A stretch of 64,000 bases of DNA, taken from contig NZ_JAFFSU010000002.1 in NCBI RefSeq assembly GCF_017948455.1, positions 372,001-436,000 of the forward strand, in the 5' to 3' direction. This document shows, piece by piece, positions 9,987 through 17,914 of the stretch (positions are counted from its first letter, which is position 1; every line of letters starts with the position of its first letter). The notes under the pieces are model-generated. The model saw only the letters and a list, made by a program, of their open reading frames with translations. It was not told where the DNA came from and searched no databases. The stretch is from Streptomyces sp. GESEQ-4 (GTDB taxonomy: Bacteria > Actinomycetota > Actinomycetes > Streptomycetales > Streptomycetaceae). Both the position numbers and the translations under genes were made by a program.

Positions 9987-11402
9987 GTGTTGATCACCAT
10001 CGACGGCATCAATCTGAGCAGTTCCGACATTGCGGCCCTCGCATATGGGGAGGCACCTGTCCGGCTCGCCGACGAGGCTAGATCACGGGCTGCGCGATCC
10101 TTCGAACACGCGGTGCAGATCAGTGCCGAACGCGTGGTGTACGGCAGATCGACAGGCGTGGGCGCCAATCGCGACATCGCCATCGACAACGCGAACGCAC
10201 ATGCTCTCGCCCTCCTGCGCAGCCACGCCACATCCGCGGGACCGCTCCGGAGCCCGGAACGCGTACGCGCGATGCTGGCCGTACGCCTCAACCAGCTCGC
10301 CGCCGGAGGCAGCGGAGCGTCGCCTGATCTCCTCGACGGGTTGGTGGCCATGCTCTCGGCCAACGCGCTGCCGCCCGTACGCGAGGTGGGCAGCATCGGC
10401 ACGGGTGACCTGCCGGCGCTCGCGGTCACCATCCTCGCGCTGCTCGGAGAGGTTCCCACGTCCACGGCGCTTCCGGCACCGGTCGCGTGCGGTCCGAAGG
10501 ACGCCATGCCGGTCATCAACAGCAACGCCGCTGCGATCGGAGACGCTGCGCTCGCCTACGCCACGCTCCTCCTGCTGTCACGGTCCGCGATCACGGTGGC
10601 GGCGCTGACGTTCGCGGCGGTGGACGGCAACCCTGAGGCGTTCGCCGAGGTCGTTGAGCAAGTGACGCCGTTCCGCGGGGCACGTGAGGTGTGTCGGTCG
10701 ATGCGCCGGCTCATCTCCCCAGTGACACCACCCATGCGCATTCAGGACCCGCTGGGACTGCGCAGCATGCCGCAGGTGCACGGCGCGTTCATCGAAGCCC
10801 TCTCCCAACTCGACGACGTCGTCTGCCGCATGGCGAACGCACCGTCCGAGAATCCCGCACTGCTGCCCGGTCACGGGGTTGCCCATCACGGTGGCTTCCA
10901 CGCCGCGTACCTGGCGCAGGCACTCGATGCGACCGTCTCGGCGGCAGCCCAGTCGGCGCAGCTGGCCCTGGCCAGAGTGTCCATGCTCACCGAGCCCGCG
11001 TTTACCGGATTGGCGCCGTTCCTCGGGGCGGGGGCCGCAGGTGCGTCGGGTGTGATGGCCTGCGAGTACGTCGCGGCCTCCGCGCTCGGCTCGCTGAGAG
11101 CCCTTGCCATGCCGACGGCAGTCCAGACCGTGACGCTGTCGCGCGGCGTCGAGGAAGACGCGAGTTTCGCTTCGCACGGTGCGCGGCAGGCATTGACCGC
11201 GGTGGACGACTACCGGACTGTGCTGGCGTGTGAACTCGTGGCCGCCGTACGCGCGTTGCGACTGCGCGGTGCGCGGTTGGACGATCTCTTTGACGACCTG
11301 ACGCTGGAGATGGCCGACCGTGACCTCACCGCCGACATCGCCGCGTCGGCAGGCCTGCTGCCACAGCTCGCCGACATCCCGCAGGGGACAAGAATCGCCT
11401 GA
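9987..11402 (+). CDS. Aromatic amino acid / histidine ammonia-lyase family protein with degenerate MIO motif
   Basis: A cytoplasmic homologue of histidine and phenylalanine ammonia-lyases (PF00221), about 471 residues. Family features present: active-site loop VYGRSTGVG, QDPLGLRSMPQVHG (cf. QDxYSLR..PQ), and a late VEEDASFASHG (cf. QEDHVSM). The Ala-Ser-Gly triad that cyclises to the MIO cofactor is replaced: GSIG-TG-DLPAL has one residue fewer and no serine (T139-G140), and the usual NGT is NSN. Ordinary MIO deamination is therefore doubtful; it may be inactive, structural or catalyse something else. GGAGG at 9981 is very close to GTG 9987, so TTG 9990 is an alternative start. Confidence 0.85.
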   Translation: MLITIDGINLSSSDIAALAYGEAPVRLADEARSRAARSFEHAVQISAERVVYGRSTGVGANRDIAIDNANAHALALLRSHATSAGPLRSPERVRAMLAVRLNQLAAGGSGASPDLLDGLVAMLSANALPPVREVGSIGTGDLPALAVTILALLGEVPTSTALPAPVACGPKDAMPVINSNAAAIGDAALAYATLLLLSRSAITVAALTFAAVDGNPEAFAEVVEQVTPFRGAREVCRSMRRLISPVTPPMRIQDPLGLRSMPQVHGAFIEALSQLDDVVCRMANAPSENPALLPGHGVAHHGGFHAAYLAQALDATVSAAAQSAQLALARVSMLTEPAFTGLAPFLGAGAAGASGVMACEYVAASALGSLRALAMPTAVQTVTLSRGVEEDASFASHGARQALTAVDDYRTVLACELVAAVRALRLRGARLDDLFDDLTLEMADRDLTADIAASAGLLPQLADIPQGTRIA

Positions 11403-11630
11403 TGACGGTCATGGCACGTACCGAGTCAGTTGAGATCTTCAGGTGAGGCTGCGGAGCCAGATGACCTCGCCGGAGGCACGCCTGATCAATGCCGTGCCGC
11501 CTCGGTGACCGGTACCGAACCGGCTGCCTTGCCACTGACTTGACGGAGTTTGGCGGACACGAACAAGGACAATGCCAACCGTCGGGTTCGGCTGAGCTCC
11601 TGGGCTGAGCGAGATCCGCGCAACCGCCGC

Positions 11631-12539
11631 TCAGGTGTGCCGCTCCAGCAACGCCCGAGCCGTGGCGGCCATCGCCTCGTCCACCATTTCCCCGTCGAAC
11701 GTCACCGCGCCGGCGCCGGACGCCTGGGCCTCTTCCACCACGGCGATCAGTCCTGCCGCGCGGGCGAGTTCGGCCGGGCTGGGTGCGAACACGTCGTTGA
11801 TGACGGGGACATGGGAGGGGTGGATCGCCATCATGCCCGCGTAGCCCAGCGAGCGGTTCTGCTCGGCGAAGGCGCGCAGGCCGTCGAGATCGCCGATACG
11901 GGTCCACAGCCCGGCCACCGGATGCGGGGTTCCCGCGGCACGCGCGTCGAGCAGGACGCGGGCGCGCAGGGCGTGTGTCTCGGTGCCTTCCGGGCTCCAG
12001 CGGTAACCGATCGCACGCTCCACGTCGCCGCCCGCCCCGGTGATCGCGCCGAGGTAGGCGACGCGTGCGGCGGCCGTAGCGCAGGCGTGGGCCTCGCGCA
12101 GGGCCTGCGCCGTCTCGAGGAGGGGGATGAGGGCCAAGTGGCCGCGGGGCAGGCCGTGTTCGTGCTCGCTCCAGGCGAGGAGCCGGTCGGCGAAGCGGAT
12201 GTCGCCGCGGCCTGTCACCTTGGGCAGCACGATTCCGGTGAGTCCGGGGCCGCACAGGGCGCGCAGCTCGTCGGCGGCCCCCCACGTGTCGAGTGGGGTG
12301 ACGCGGACGAACAGGGCCGGTCCCGGCAGTGAGCCGTCTGCCCGGCGGGCGAGCGCCTCGGTCACTTGCCGGACGGCGTCCGCGCGTTCGGCCTGCGGCA
12401 CCGCGTCCTCCAGGTCGAGGACGACCGCGTCCGCTCCGGCCGCCCGCGCTTTGGGAAGCCAGTGCGTGGCACGGTTTCCGGGGACGAACAGCAGGGAGCG
12501 CAGGGGCGGGCGGGGGAGGGGAGTGGGGTCAGACGACAC
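11631..12539 (-). CDS. HpcH/HpaI aldolase / CitE-like acyl-CoA lyase
   Basis: A 302-residue TIM-barrel lyase related to the citrate lyase beta subunit and to malyl-/citramalyl-CoA lyases; these cleave a hydroxyacyl-CoA into acetyl-CoA and an oxoacid using Mg2+. Visible motifs: SLLFVPGNR at the N-terminus, VVLDLEDAVP (metal-binding Glu/Asp region), LIPLLETA and AIHPSHVPVINDVF. It overlaps the upstream CoA-transferase gene by 11 bases, so the two are translated together. No CitF or CitD partner is present, so it is probably a stand-alone CoA-ester lyase rather than part of citrate lyase. Which CoA ester it uses cannot be told from the sequence. Confidence 0.9.
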   Translation of the reverse strand: MSSDPTPLPRPPLRSLLFVPGNRATHWLPKARAAGADAVVLDLEDAVPQAERADAVRQVTEALARRADGSLPGPALFVRVTPLDTWGAADELRALCGPGLTGIVLPKVTGRGDIRFADRLLAWSEHEHGLPRGHLALIPLLETAQALREAHACATAAARVAYLGAITGAGGDVERAIGYRWSPEGTETHALRARVLLDARAAGTPHPVAGLWTRIGDLDGLRAFAEQNRSLGYAGMMAIHPSHVPVINDVFAPSPAELARAAGLIAVVEEAQASGAGAVTFDGEMVDEAMAATARALLERHT

Positions 12540-13755
12540 CGTGCTTCTCCAGGTCGGTGAGCTCGTCCTCGCTCAGCCCGAGCCACTCGCGGTAGACGAG
12601 GTCGTTGTCCTGGCCCAGGGCGGGGCCGGTCCGCCAGATGGAGCCGGGTCGCTGCCGGAAGTGGGGGATCACGGACTGCATGCGTACGGGGCCGAGGTCG
12701 GCGTCGTCGACGGTGACGATGTCGCCGCGTTCGGCGTAGACCGGGTCCTCGGCGATGTCGGCGGCGCTGAACACACGGGACGCCACGACCTCGGCCTGTG
12801 TGAACGCCTCGAGGCAGGCGGCCGCCGTGCGCTCGGCCACCCACGCTCGCAGGCCGTCGTCGAGGCGGGCGCGCCCGGCGAACTGCTGTTCCGGCGTGGC
12901 GAAGTCGGCCTCGTCGAAGCCGAGCAGCTTGGCGACGTTGCGGACCGAGCGGAGCGTCGCCGACGTCACCGTGATCCATTCGTCGTCGCTCGACCGGTAG
13001 GTGTTGATGACGGCGGCGGGGGCGACGGCGAGCTGGTTGCCGGAGCGTCCGGGTACCGTGCCGAGCTGGTCGTGGACGATGACCTGCCACTCGACGAGCC
13101 GGAACAGCGGCTCGAAGAGGGCGAGATCGATCCACTCGCCGTCGAAGCCGGGGTCGTGGTCGCGGCGGTGCAGTGCGGCCAGCACCGCGTAGGCGCCCAT
13201 GAGCCCGGTCACCGCGTCGCCGTGCGAGAAGCCGGTGTGCACGGGCGGGGCGTCGGGGAAGCCGGTCAGATGCACGACGCCACTGCGGGCCTCGCCGACC
13301 TTGCCGAAACCGGGCTCGTCGGCGCGTGACGACGTGGCGCCGAAGCCGGATATCTGCAGCAGGACGGCCTTGGGGTTGACCCGATGCACGGACTCCCAGT
13401 CGAGCCCCCACGAGCGGAGCCGGCCGGCACGCAGCGTGACGATGACGACATCCGCCCAGGCGACAAGACGCTGGGCGACCCGCCGCCCGGACTCCTGATG
13501 GAGATCGAGCGTGACCGACCGCTTGTTGCGACCGGCGACCTTGAACCAGAGCGGGTGGCCGTCCTTGGTGGGGCCCATCGCCCGTGCCGCGTCACCGGCG
13601 CCCGGCGGCTCCACATGGACGACGTCCGCGCCCTGGTCGGCAAGGAGGGAGCCGGCCAGCGGACCCGCCACCACGTGCGCGAACTCCACGACCTTGAGGC
13701 CGTGCAGCTGGCCCTGGCCACCGGCTTCCTGACCCGTGATCGACACCATCGACAC
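12529..13755 (-). CDS. CaiB/BaiF family (class III) CoA-transferase
   Basis: A 408-residue transferase that moves CoA from a donor thioester to a carboxylic acid. The N-terminal motif LKVVEFAHVVAGPLAGSLLADQGADVVHVE is typical (seen in pieces), as are NKRSVTLDL and the catalytic-Asp segment SHGDAVTGLMGA. Together with the downstream CitE-like gene it suggests activation of an imported di- or tricarboxylate to its CoA ester, then cleavage. The start ATG 13755 leaves a short N-terminal extension (MSMVSITGQ); ATG 13749 is an alternative. The gene is probably controlled by the LysR protein encoded just upstream on the same strand. Confidence 0.92.
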   Translation of the reverse strand: MSMVSITGQEAGGQGQLHGLKVVEFAHVVAGPLAGSLLADQGADVVHVEPPGAGDAARAMGPTKDGHPLWFKVAGRNKRSVTLDLHQESGRRVAQRLVAWADVVIVTLRAGRLRSWGLDWESVHRVNPKAVLLQISGFGATSSRADEPGFGKVGEARSGVVHLTGFPDAPPVHTGFSHGDAVTGLMGAYAVLAALHRRDHDPGFDGEWIDLALFEPLFRLVEWQVIVHDQLGTVPGRSGNQLAVAPAAVINTYRSSDDEWITVTSATLRSVRNVAKLLGFDEADFATPEQQFAGRARLDDGLRAWVAERTAAACLEAFTQAEVVASRVFSAADIAEDPVYAERGDIVTVDDADLGPVRMQSVIPHFRQRPGSIWRTGPALGQDNDLVYREWLGLSEDELTDLEKHGVV

Positions 13756-13878
13756 CCTCTGCTCCCCAACTCGCTTGACGGCGGCACCAATCAGCCTGCC
13801 GAGCTGTGAGCATGTGAGTCCAGCAACAAACGGCTATGAATCCTTGCGGTTCACGCATGAGTCGGAGGGGTCGGCAGA

Positions 13879-14799
13879 TCAGGCCCAGGACACTCCGGAC
13901 GGCAGCTCGTGCCGACGCGCGCGGAACTCCCGCAGTGTCTCCAGGAACCGGTCGGCCGCCGGCGGGAGCGGACGGCGCGCACGCAGGGCGATGTCGAGGC
14001 GCCGGTGCAGGGTCGGTTCGACGAGCGGCCTGTGGATGAACGGGCCCGTCCCGAGGAGGGGCAGGACCAGGGCGGGCATCGCGGTGACGCCGAGCCCGGC
14101 CGCCACGAGTCCGCCCACCGTGGCGACGTTGCCCGCCTCCGCGGCCGGCACCGACCGGGCCTCGGCCTGTGCGAAGGCGGCATCGGTCAGGCGTCGCACG
14201 CTGGAAGCACGGCCGACGGCGAGGAAGGGCTCGCGTGCCAGGTCGTCCCAGGTGACCTCGGGACGGTCGGCCAGGGCATGGTCCGGCGGCAGGACGGCCA
14301 CGAACCGGTCGCGTACCAAAGGGCGGTGCTCCAGCTGTCCCGACGGCTCACCGGTCGTGATGGCGAAGTCCGCGTCGCCGGTGAGGACGCGGCTCAGTAC
14401 CGATTGTTCGAGTCCGTCCATGATCTGCACGGCCACCTGCGGCCGTTGCCGGCGGAAGTCCAGGATCACCTCCGGCAGCAGCACCGCGGCGACCGACGGC
14501 AGCGTGGCCACGGCGACCGTCCCCGACTCGCCGAGCAGGAAGCGCTCCAGCTCCTTCATGCCCGACTGGTGGGCATTCACGATCTGTTCGGCTATGCGCA
14601 GGGCTTCGACGCCTGCGGCTGTCAACTCGACGTTCCGGGTGTCGCGTTCGAGGAGTCGAGCGCCCACCTGCCGCTCCAGGTCGGCCACCGCGCGGCTGAG
14701 CGAGGACTGGGAGACGCGCAGTTGAGCGGCGGCCGCGGTGAAGCTGCCGACCCGGGCCACGGCGGCGTAGGCGCTGAGTTGCCGAAGAGTGCTGTCCAT
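13879..14799 (-). CDS. LysR family transcriptional regulator
   Basis: A 306-residue LTTR of normal length. Residues 1-60 are the winged HTH (LRQLSAYAAVARVGSFTAAA, then SQSSLSRAVADLERQVGARL); residues about 90-295 form the periplasmic-binding-protein-like effector domain. It is divergent from the CitMHS transporter with a classic T-N11-A dyad between them, and is followed on its own strand by the CoA-transferase and CitE-like genes. The expected effector is the transported carboxylate or a CoA product. Confidence 0.95.
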   Translation of the reverse strand: MDSTLRQLSAYAAVARVGSFTAAAAQLRVSQSSLSRAVADLERQVGARLLERDTRNVELTAAGVEALRIAEQIVNAHQSGMKELERFLLGESGTVAVATLPSVAAVLLPEVILDFRRQRPQVAVQIMDGLEQSVLSRVLTGDADFAITTGEPSGQLEHRPLVRDRFVAVLPPDHALADRPEVTWDDLAREPFLAVGRASSVRRLTDAAFAQAEARSVPAAEAGNVATVGGLVAAGLGVTAMPALVLPLLGTGPFIHRPLVEPTLHRRLDIALRARRPLPPAADRFLETLREFRARRHELPSGVSWA

Positions 14800-14826
14800 G
14801 ACGAGCGAGCTTATGGCCGTACGCGC

Positions 14827-14853
14827 CTATTGATGCGTGAACAGCATGGATAG
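14827..14853. promoter_or_regulatory. LysR-type operator between regulator and transporter
   Basis: An imperfect dyad reads CTATTGATGC-N7-GCATGGATAG, with 8 of 10 arm bases paired. Its core ATGC-N7-GCAT is a perfect T-N11-A LTTR box. It lies 28 bases upstream of the LysR start and about 114 bases upstream of the transporter start. Confidence 0.65.
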
Positions 14854-14966
14854 ATCTCGGTTTGATGCTGGACGCCGATTCGCTGCCGCTCCGACACTCA
14901 TCCGCAGCACGGGCCACCGGGAGTGCCGGGGGACCCTCGAGCCGTACGAGAAGGTGAGCGACGACC

Positions 14967-16316
14967 ATGCTGGCAGCGCTGGGGTTCTCCACGATCGGCC
15001 TGTTCCTCCTGCTCACCATGACCAAACGGGTCTCCGTCCTGGTGGCGCTCGTGCTGCTGCCGGTCCTGGCGGCCCTGGTCGGCGGCTTCGCCGGCGACAT
15101 GGGGGACATGATCCTCAAGGGCCTCACCACGGTGGCCCCGACCGGCATCATGATCGCTTTCGCCGTTCTCTACTTCACGTTGATGGTGGACGCCGGGCTC
15201 TTCGACCCATTGATCAACCGCGTCGTTCGCCTCGCCCGGAACGACCCGGCACGCATCGCCGTCGGCACGGCCGTCCTCACCATGTGCGTGGCGCTCGACG
15301 GTGACGGCGCGTCGACGTTCCTCATCACCGTCTCCGCGCTGCTGCCCGTCTACAAGCGCCTGGGCATGAGCCCGTTGGTCCTCTCGGGGGTGGTCTGCCT
15401 GGGCGCGGGCGTGATGAACATGATCCCGTGGGGCGGGCCGACGGTGCGGGCCATGGCGGCGCTGGACCTGGAGAGTTCGGACGTCTTCACCCCCGTCCTC
15501 CCGGCGATGGGCGTCGGCATCGTCTGGGTGCTGCTCGCCTCGTACTGGATCGGCCGACGCGAGCGCCGCCGCCTCGCCGCGCTTGGTCCGGACAGCGCCA
15601 ATGCCGCCCCGGAGCAGGACGAGGCGGGGCCGCTCGCCGGGCGTGCCGCCGGGGACGGGCCGGGTACGCCCCTCGTGGTGCGGGAGGGGCGCCCGTCGCT
15701 CTGGCTGACCGCGTTCAACGCCGTCCTGACCGTCACCCTGATCGTGGCGCTCGTCATGGAAGTCATGCCGCTGCCCGTGCTGTTCGCGCTGGCCTTCGCG
15801 CTCGCCCTCTTCGTCAACCACCCCACGTGGGAAGCGCAGCAGGCCCTTCTGGAGAAGCACGCGAAGAGCGTCGTCCTCGTCACCACGATGATCTTCGCCG
15901 CGGGCGTCTTCACCGGAGTCCTGACCGGCACCGAGATGATCACGGAGATGGCTCAGGCGCTGGTCTCGGTCGTGCCCGACTCCCTTGGCGGACACCTCGC
16001 GCCGATCGTGGCCGTCACCGGCATGCCGCTGAGCCTTGCCTTCACACCGGACGCCTACTACTTCGGAGTGCTCCCCGTCCTCGCCCAAACGGCGTCCGGC
16101 TTCGGCGGCGACGAGGCCGAGATCGCACGGGCCGCGATCCTCGGCCAGATGACCACCGGGTTCCCGCTCAGCCCGCTCACCGCCTCCACGTTCATCCTCG
16201 TCAGCATGAGCGGAGTCCAGCTCGGCGAACACCAGCGCTTCATCTTCCGCTGGGCCTTCGGCACGACCCTCGTCATGACCGCGGCAGCCCTGCTCACCGG
16301 TGCCATATCCCTGTGA
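14967..16316 (+). CDS. CitMHS family citrate/dicarboxylate-metal transporter
   Basis: An integral membrane protein of 449 residues with about 11-12 hydrophobic segments, matching the CitMHS family (CitM/CitH of Bacillus), which imports citrate complexed to divalent metal using proton symport. Recognisable parts: MLAALGFSTIGLFLLL at the N-terminus, ALDGDGASTFLITVSALLP, MNMIPWGGPTVRAM and TPDAYYFGVLPVL. A hydrophilic loop lies at about residues 195-245. It is divergent from the LysR gene, so the lyase and CoA-transferase probably act on its substrate. Citrate itself or a smaller hydroxy-dicarboxylate are both possible. Confidence 0.93.
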   Translation: MLAALGFSTIGLFLLLTMTKRVSVLVALVLLPVLAALVGGFAGDMGDMILKGLTTVAPTGIMIAFAVLYFTLMVDAGLFDPLINRVVRLARNDPARIAVGTAVLTMCVALDGDGASTFLITVSALLPVYKRLGMSPLVLSGVVCLGAGVMNMIPWGGPTVRAMAALDLESSDVFTPVLPAMGVGIVWVLLASYWIGRRERRRLAALGPDSANAAPEQDEAGPLAGRAAGDGPGTPLVVREGRPSLWLTAFNAVLTVTLIVALVMEVMPLPVLFALAFALALFVNHPTWEAQQALLEKHAKSVVLVTTMIFAAGVFTGVLTGTEMITEMAQALVSVVPDSLGGHLAPIVAVTGMPLSLAFTPDAYYFGVLPVLAQTASGFGGDEAEIARAAILGQMTTGFPLSPLTASTFILVSMSGVQLGEHQRFIFRWAFGTTLVMTAAALLTGAISL

Positions 16317-16691
16317 ACCACCGTACGGACCTACCCCCAGCGGCGTTTCACCAGCGCGGCGGAACGGTGTCGTGCCGTCGAGCAGGTGCTCCGGGCCGGC
16401 GACGACCCCACTGGACTGGAGTCCGAAGGTCGGTATCACACCCGGCTGTATCAGTCCCGGCCACGCTCCGAATGACTGCCGCACAGGAGTAGGAGCGGCT
16501 GATCGGGGGGCTCTGTTCCTGCCGGAGCTCGGGCTCCGTTCCTGCGACAATTGGGGCTGCCGACTGGCCGGCAGAGGGGCGGAGTCGGGTGGTCCGGTCT
16601 TTTCGGAGGCCGTATCACCCGTATCGCCCGTATCCTCGTGGAGACCACGGCGTCACATCCCCGGGCGCCGAACCACTGGAGGCAACACCTC
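16317..16691. other. Upstream region of the extra rpoA
   Basis: This 375-base interval has no gene. It holds small dyads (CTGCCG-N6-CGGCAG at 16557-16574) and the tandem repeat at 16610-16636, and ends with GGAGG (16678-16682) nine bases before the GTG of rpoA. No ribosomal protein gene is present, so this rpoA copy must use its own promoter. Confidence 0.6.
16610..16636. repeat. Three tandem 9-bp units upstream of rpoA
   Basis: CCGTATCAC, CCGTATCGC and CCGTATCCT follow directly on one another about 55-80 bases before the rpoA start. The spacing of 9 bases is not helical, so this may be simple slippage or a protein-binding array. Confidence 0.5.
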
Positions 16692-17714
16692 GTGCTGATT
16701 GCTCAGCGTCCGTCCCTGGCCGAAGAGGTCGTCGACGAGTTCCGCTCCCGGTTTGTGATCGAGCCGCTGGAGCCGGGCTTCGGCTACACCCTTGGCAACT
16801 CTCTCCGCCGTACCCTCCTGTCCTCGATCCCGGGTGCGGCTGTCACGTCCGTCCGCGTCGACGGTGTCCTGCACGAGTTCACCACCGTGCCGGGCGTCAA
16901 GGAGGACGTCACCGACCTGATCCTCAACATCAAGCAGCTGGTCGTGAGCAGTGAGCACGACGAGCCGGTCGTGATGTACCTGCGCAAGCAGGGTCCGGGT
17001 CTGGTCACCGCCGCCGACATCGCGCCGCCGGCCGGTGTCGAGGTGCACAACCCCGATCTCGTCCTCGCCACGCTCAACGGCAAGGGCAAGCTGGAGATGG
17101 AGCTGACCGTGGAGCGCGGCCGTGGTTATGTCTCCGCCGTGCAGAACAAGCAGGTCGGTCAGGAGATCGGCCGTGTCCCGGTCGACTCGATCTACTCGCC
17201 GGTGCTGAAGGTCACGTACAAGGTCGAGGCGACCCGTGTCGAGCAGCGCACCGACTTCGACAAGCTGATCGTCGACGTCGAGACCAAGCAGGCCATGCGT
17301 CCGCGTGACGCCATGGCGTCGGCCGGTAAGACGCTGGTCGAGCTGTTCGGGCTTGCCCGTGAGCTGAACATCGACGCCGAGGGCATCGACATGGGCCCGT
17401 CGCCGACGGATGCCGCCCTTGCCGCCGATCTGGTACTGCCGATCGAGGAGCTGGAGCTCACCGTTCGGTCGTACAACTGCCTCAAGCGCGAGGGCGTCCA
17501 CTCCGTGGGTGAGCTGGTCGCGCGCTCCGAGGCCGACCTGCTGGACATCCGCAACTTCGGCGCCAAGTCGATCGACGAGGTCAAGGCGAAGCTGCACGGC
17601 ATGGGTCTGGCCCTCAAGGACAGCCCGCCCGGATTCGACCCCACCGCCGCTGTCGACGCCTTCGGCGCGAACAACGACGCGGACTCCGGGTTCGTCGAGA
17701 CCGAGGAGTACTGA
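16692..17714 (+). CDS. rpoA: DNA-directed RNA polymerase alpha subunit (second copy)
   Basis: The alpha subunit dimerises to nucleate RNA polymerase and its C-terminal domain contacts UP elements and activators. From GTG 16692 the protein is 340 residues, the normal Streptomyces length. The N-terminal domain ([20 protein letters not shown]), linker and C-terminal domain ([38 protein letters not shown]) are all intact, and nothing suggests decay. The housekeeping gene normally sits between rpsD and rplQ; here the neighbours are a citrate transporter and a polysaccharide synthase. It is therefore almost certainly a duplicate with its own promoter and terminator. It could be a condition-specific alpha or a resistance or back-up copy. 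Confidence 0.96.
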   Translation: MLIAQRPSLAEEVVDEFRSRFVIEPLEPGFGYTLGNSLRRTLLSSIPGAAVTSVRVDGVLHEFTTVPGVKEDVTDLILNIKQLVVSSEHDEPVVMYLRKQGPGLVTAADIAPPAGVEVHNPDLVLATLNGKGKLEMELTVERGRGYVSAVQNKQVGQEIGRVPVDSIYSPVLKVTYKVEATRVEQRTDFDKLIVDVETKQAMRPRDAMASAGKTLVELFGLARELNIDAEGIDMGPSPTDAALAADLVLPIEELELTVRSYNCLKREGVHSVGELVARSEADLLDIRNFGAKSIDEVKAKLHGMGLALKDSPPGFDPTAAVDAFGANNDADSGFVETEEY

Positions 17715-17744
17715 GCGCTGCTGCGCCGCGCCGGGGGCGCGAGC

Positions 17745-17766
17745 GGGGCACCTCATGCGGTGCCCC
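17745..17766 (+). terminator. rpoA terminator hairpin
   Basis: A perfect 8-bp stem (GGGGCACC / GGTGCCCC) with a 6-base loop, 31 bases after the rpoA stop. It supports monocistronic expression of this rpoA copy. Confidence 0.75.
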
Positions 17767-17810
17767 CTGTGAAGATCGGTGTTGTGTACCCGTAATCGAA
17801 ACCCCGTAAC

Positions 17811-17824
17811 TACACTCGCGCCCC
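17811..17824 (+). promoter_or_regulatory. Candidate promoter giving a leaderless transcript
   Basis: TACACT at 17811-17816 is a good -10 box placed so that transcription would begin at about 17823-17825, on the ATG of the 29-codon ORF. No convincing sigma-70 -35 box is at the right distance, although the repeated GTAA(C/T) bases upstream may matter. Confidence 0.4.
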
Positions 17825-17914
17825 ATGCGTACCCCCAGCCTCGCCGAGCAGTGGACGAAGATCACCTCCGCAGTGAGCAGAGGTGATGGCCCCGGGGGAG
17901 GTGGGTTTCCGTGA
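17825..17914 (+). CDS. 29-codon ORF translationally coupled to the polysaccharide synthase
   Basis: ATG 17825 opens a frame (MRTPSLAEQWTKITSAVSRG, then a Gly-rich end) whose TGA at 17912-17914 overlaps the GTG start of the next gene as GTGA. It has no ribosome site of its own but lies exactly at a predicted transcription start, so it could be read as a leaderless leader ORF. It may control synthase translation by coupling. It could also be chance, as it is very short. Confidence 0.4.
   Translation: MRTPSLAEQWTKITSAVSRGDGPGGGGFP

Noticed and set aside
5546..11402. A secondary-metabolite cluster formed by the fusion enzyme and lyase homologue
   Set aside because: No synthase, carrier protein, tailoring or export genes accompany them, and a decayed region separates the two.
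11403..11630. Minus-strand pieces such as GTGHRGGTALIRRASGE that look like the end of a gene
   Set aside because: Too short, in competing frames, and no upstream coding sequence.
14898..16550. A 550-codon minus-strand frame opposite the CitMHS gene
   Set aside because: Gly/Asp/Glu/Arg/His repeats typical of a shadow of a membrane protein gene.
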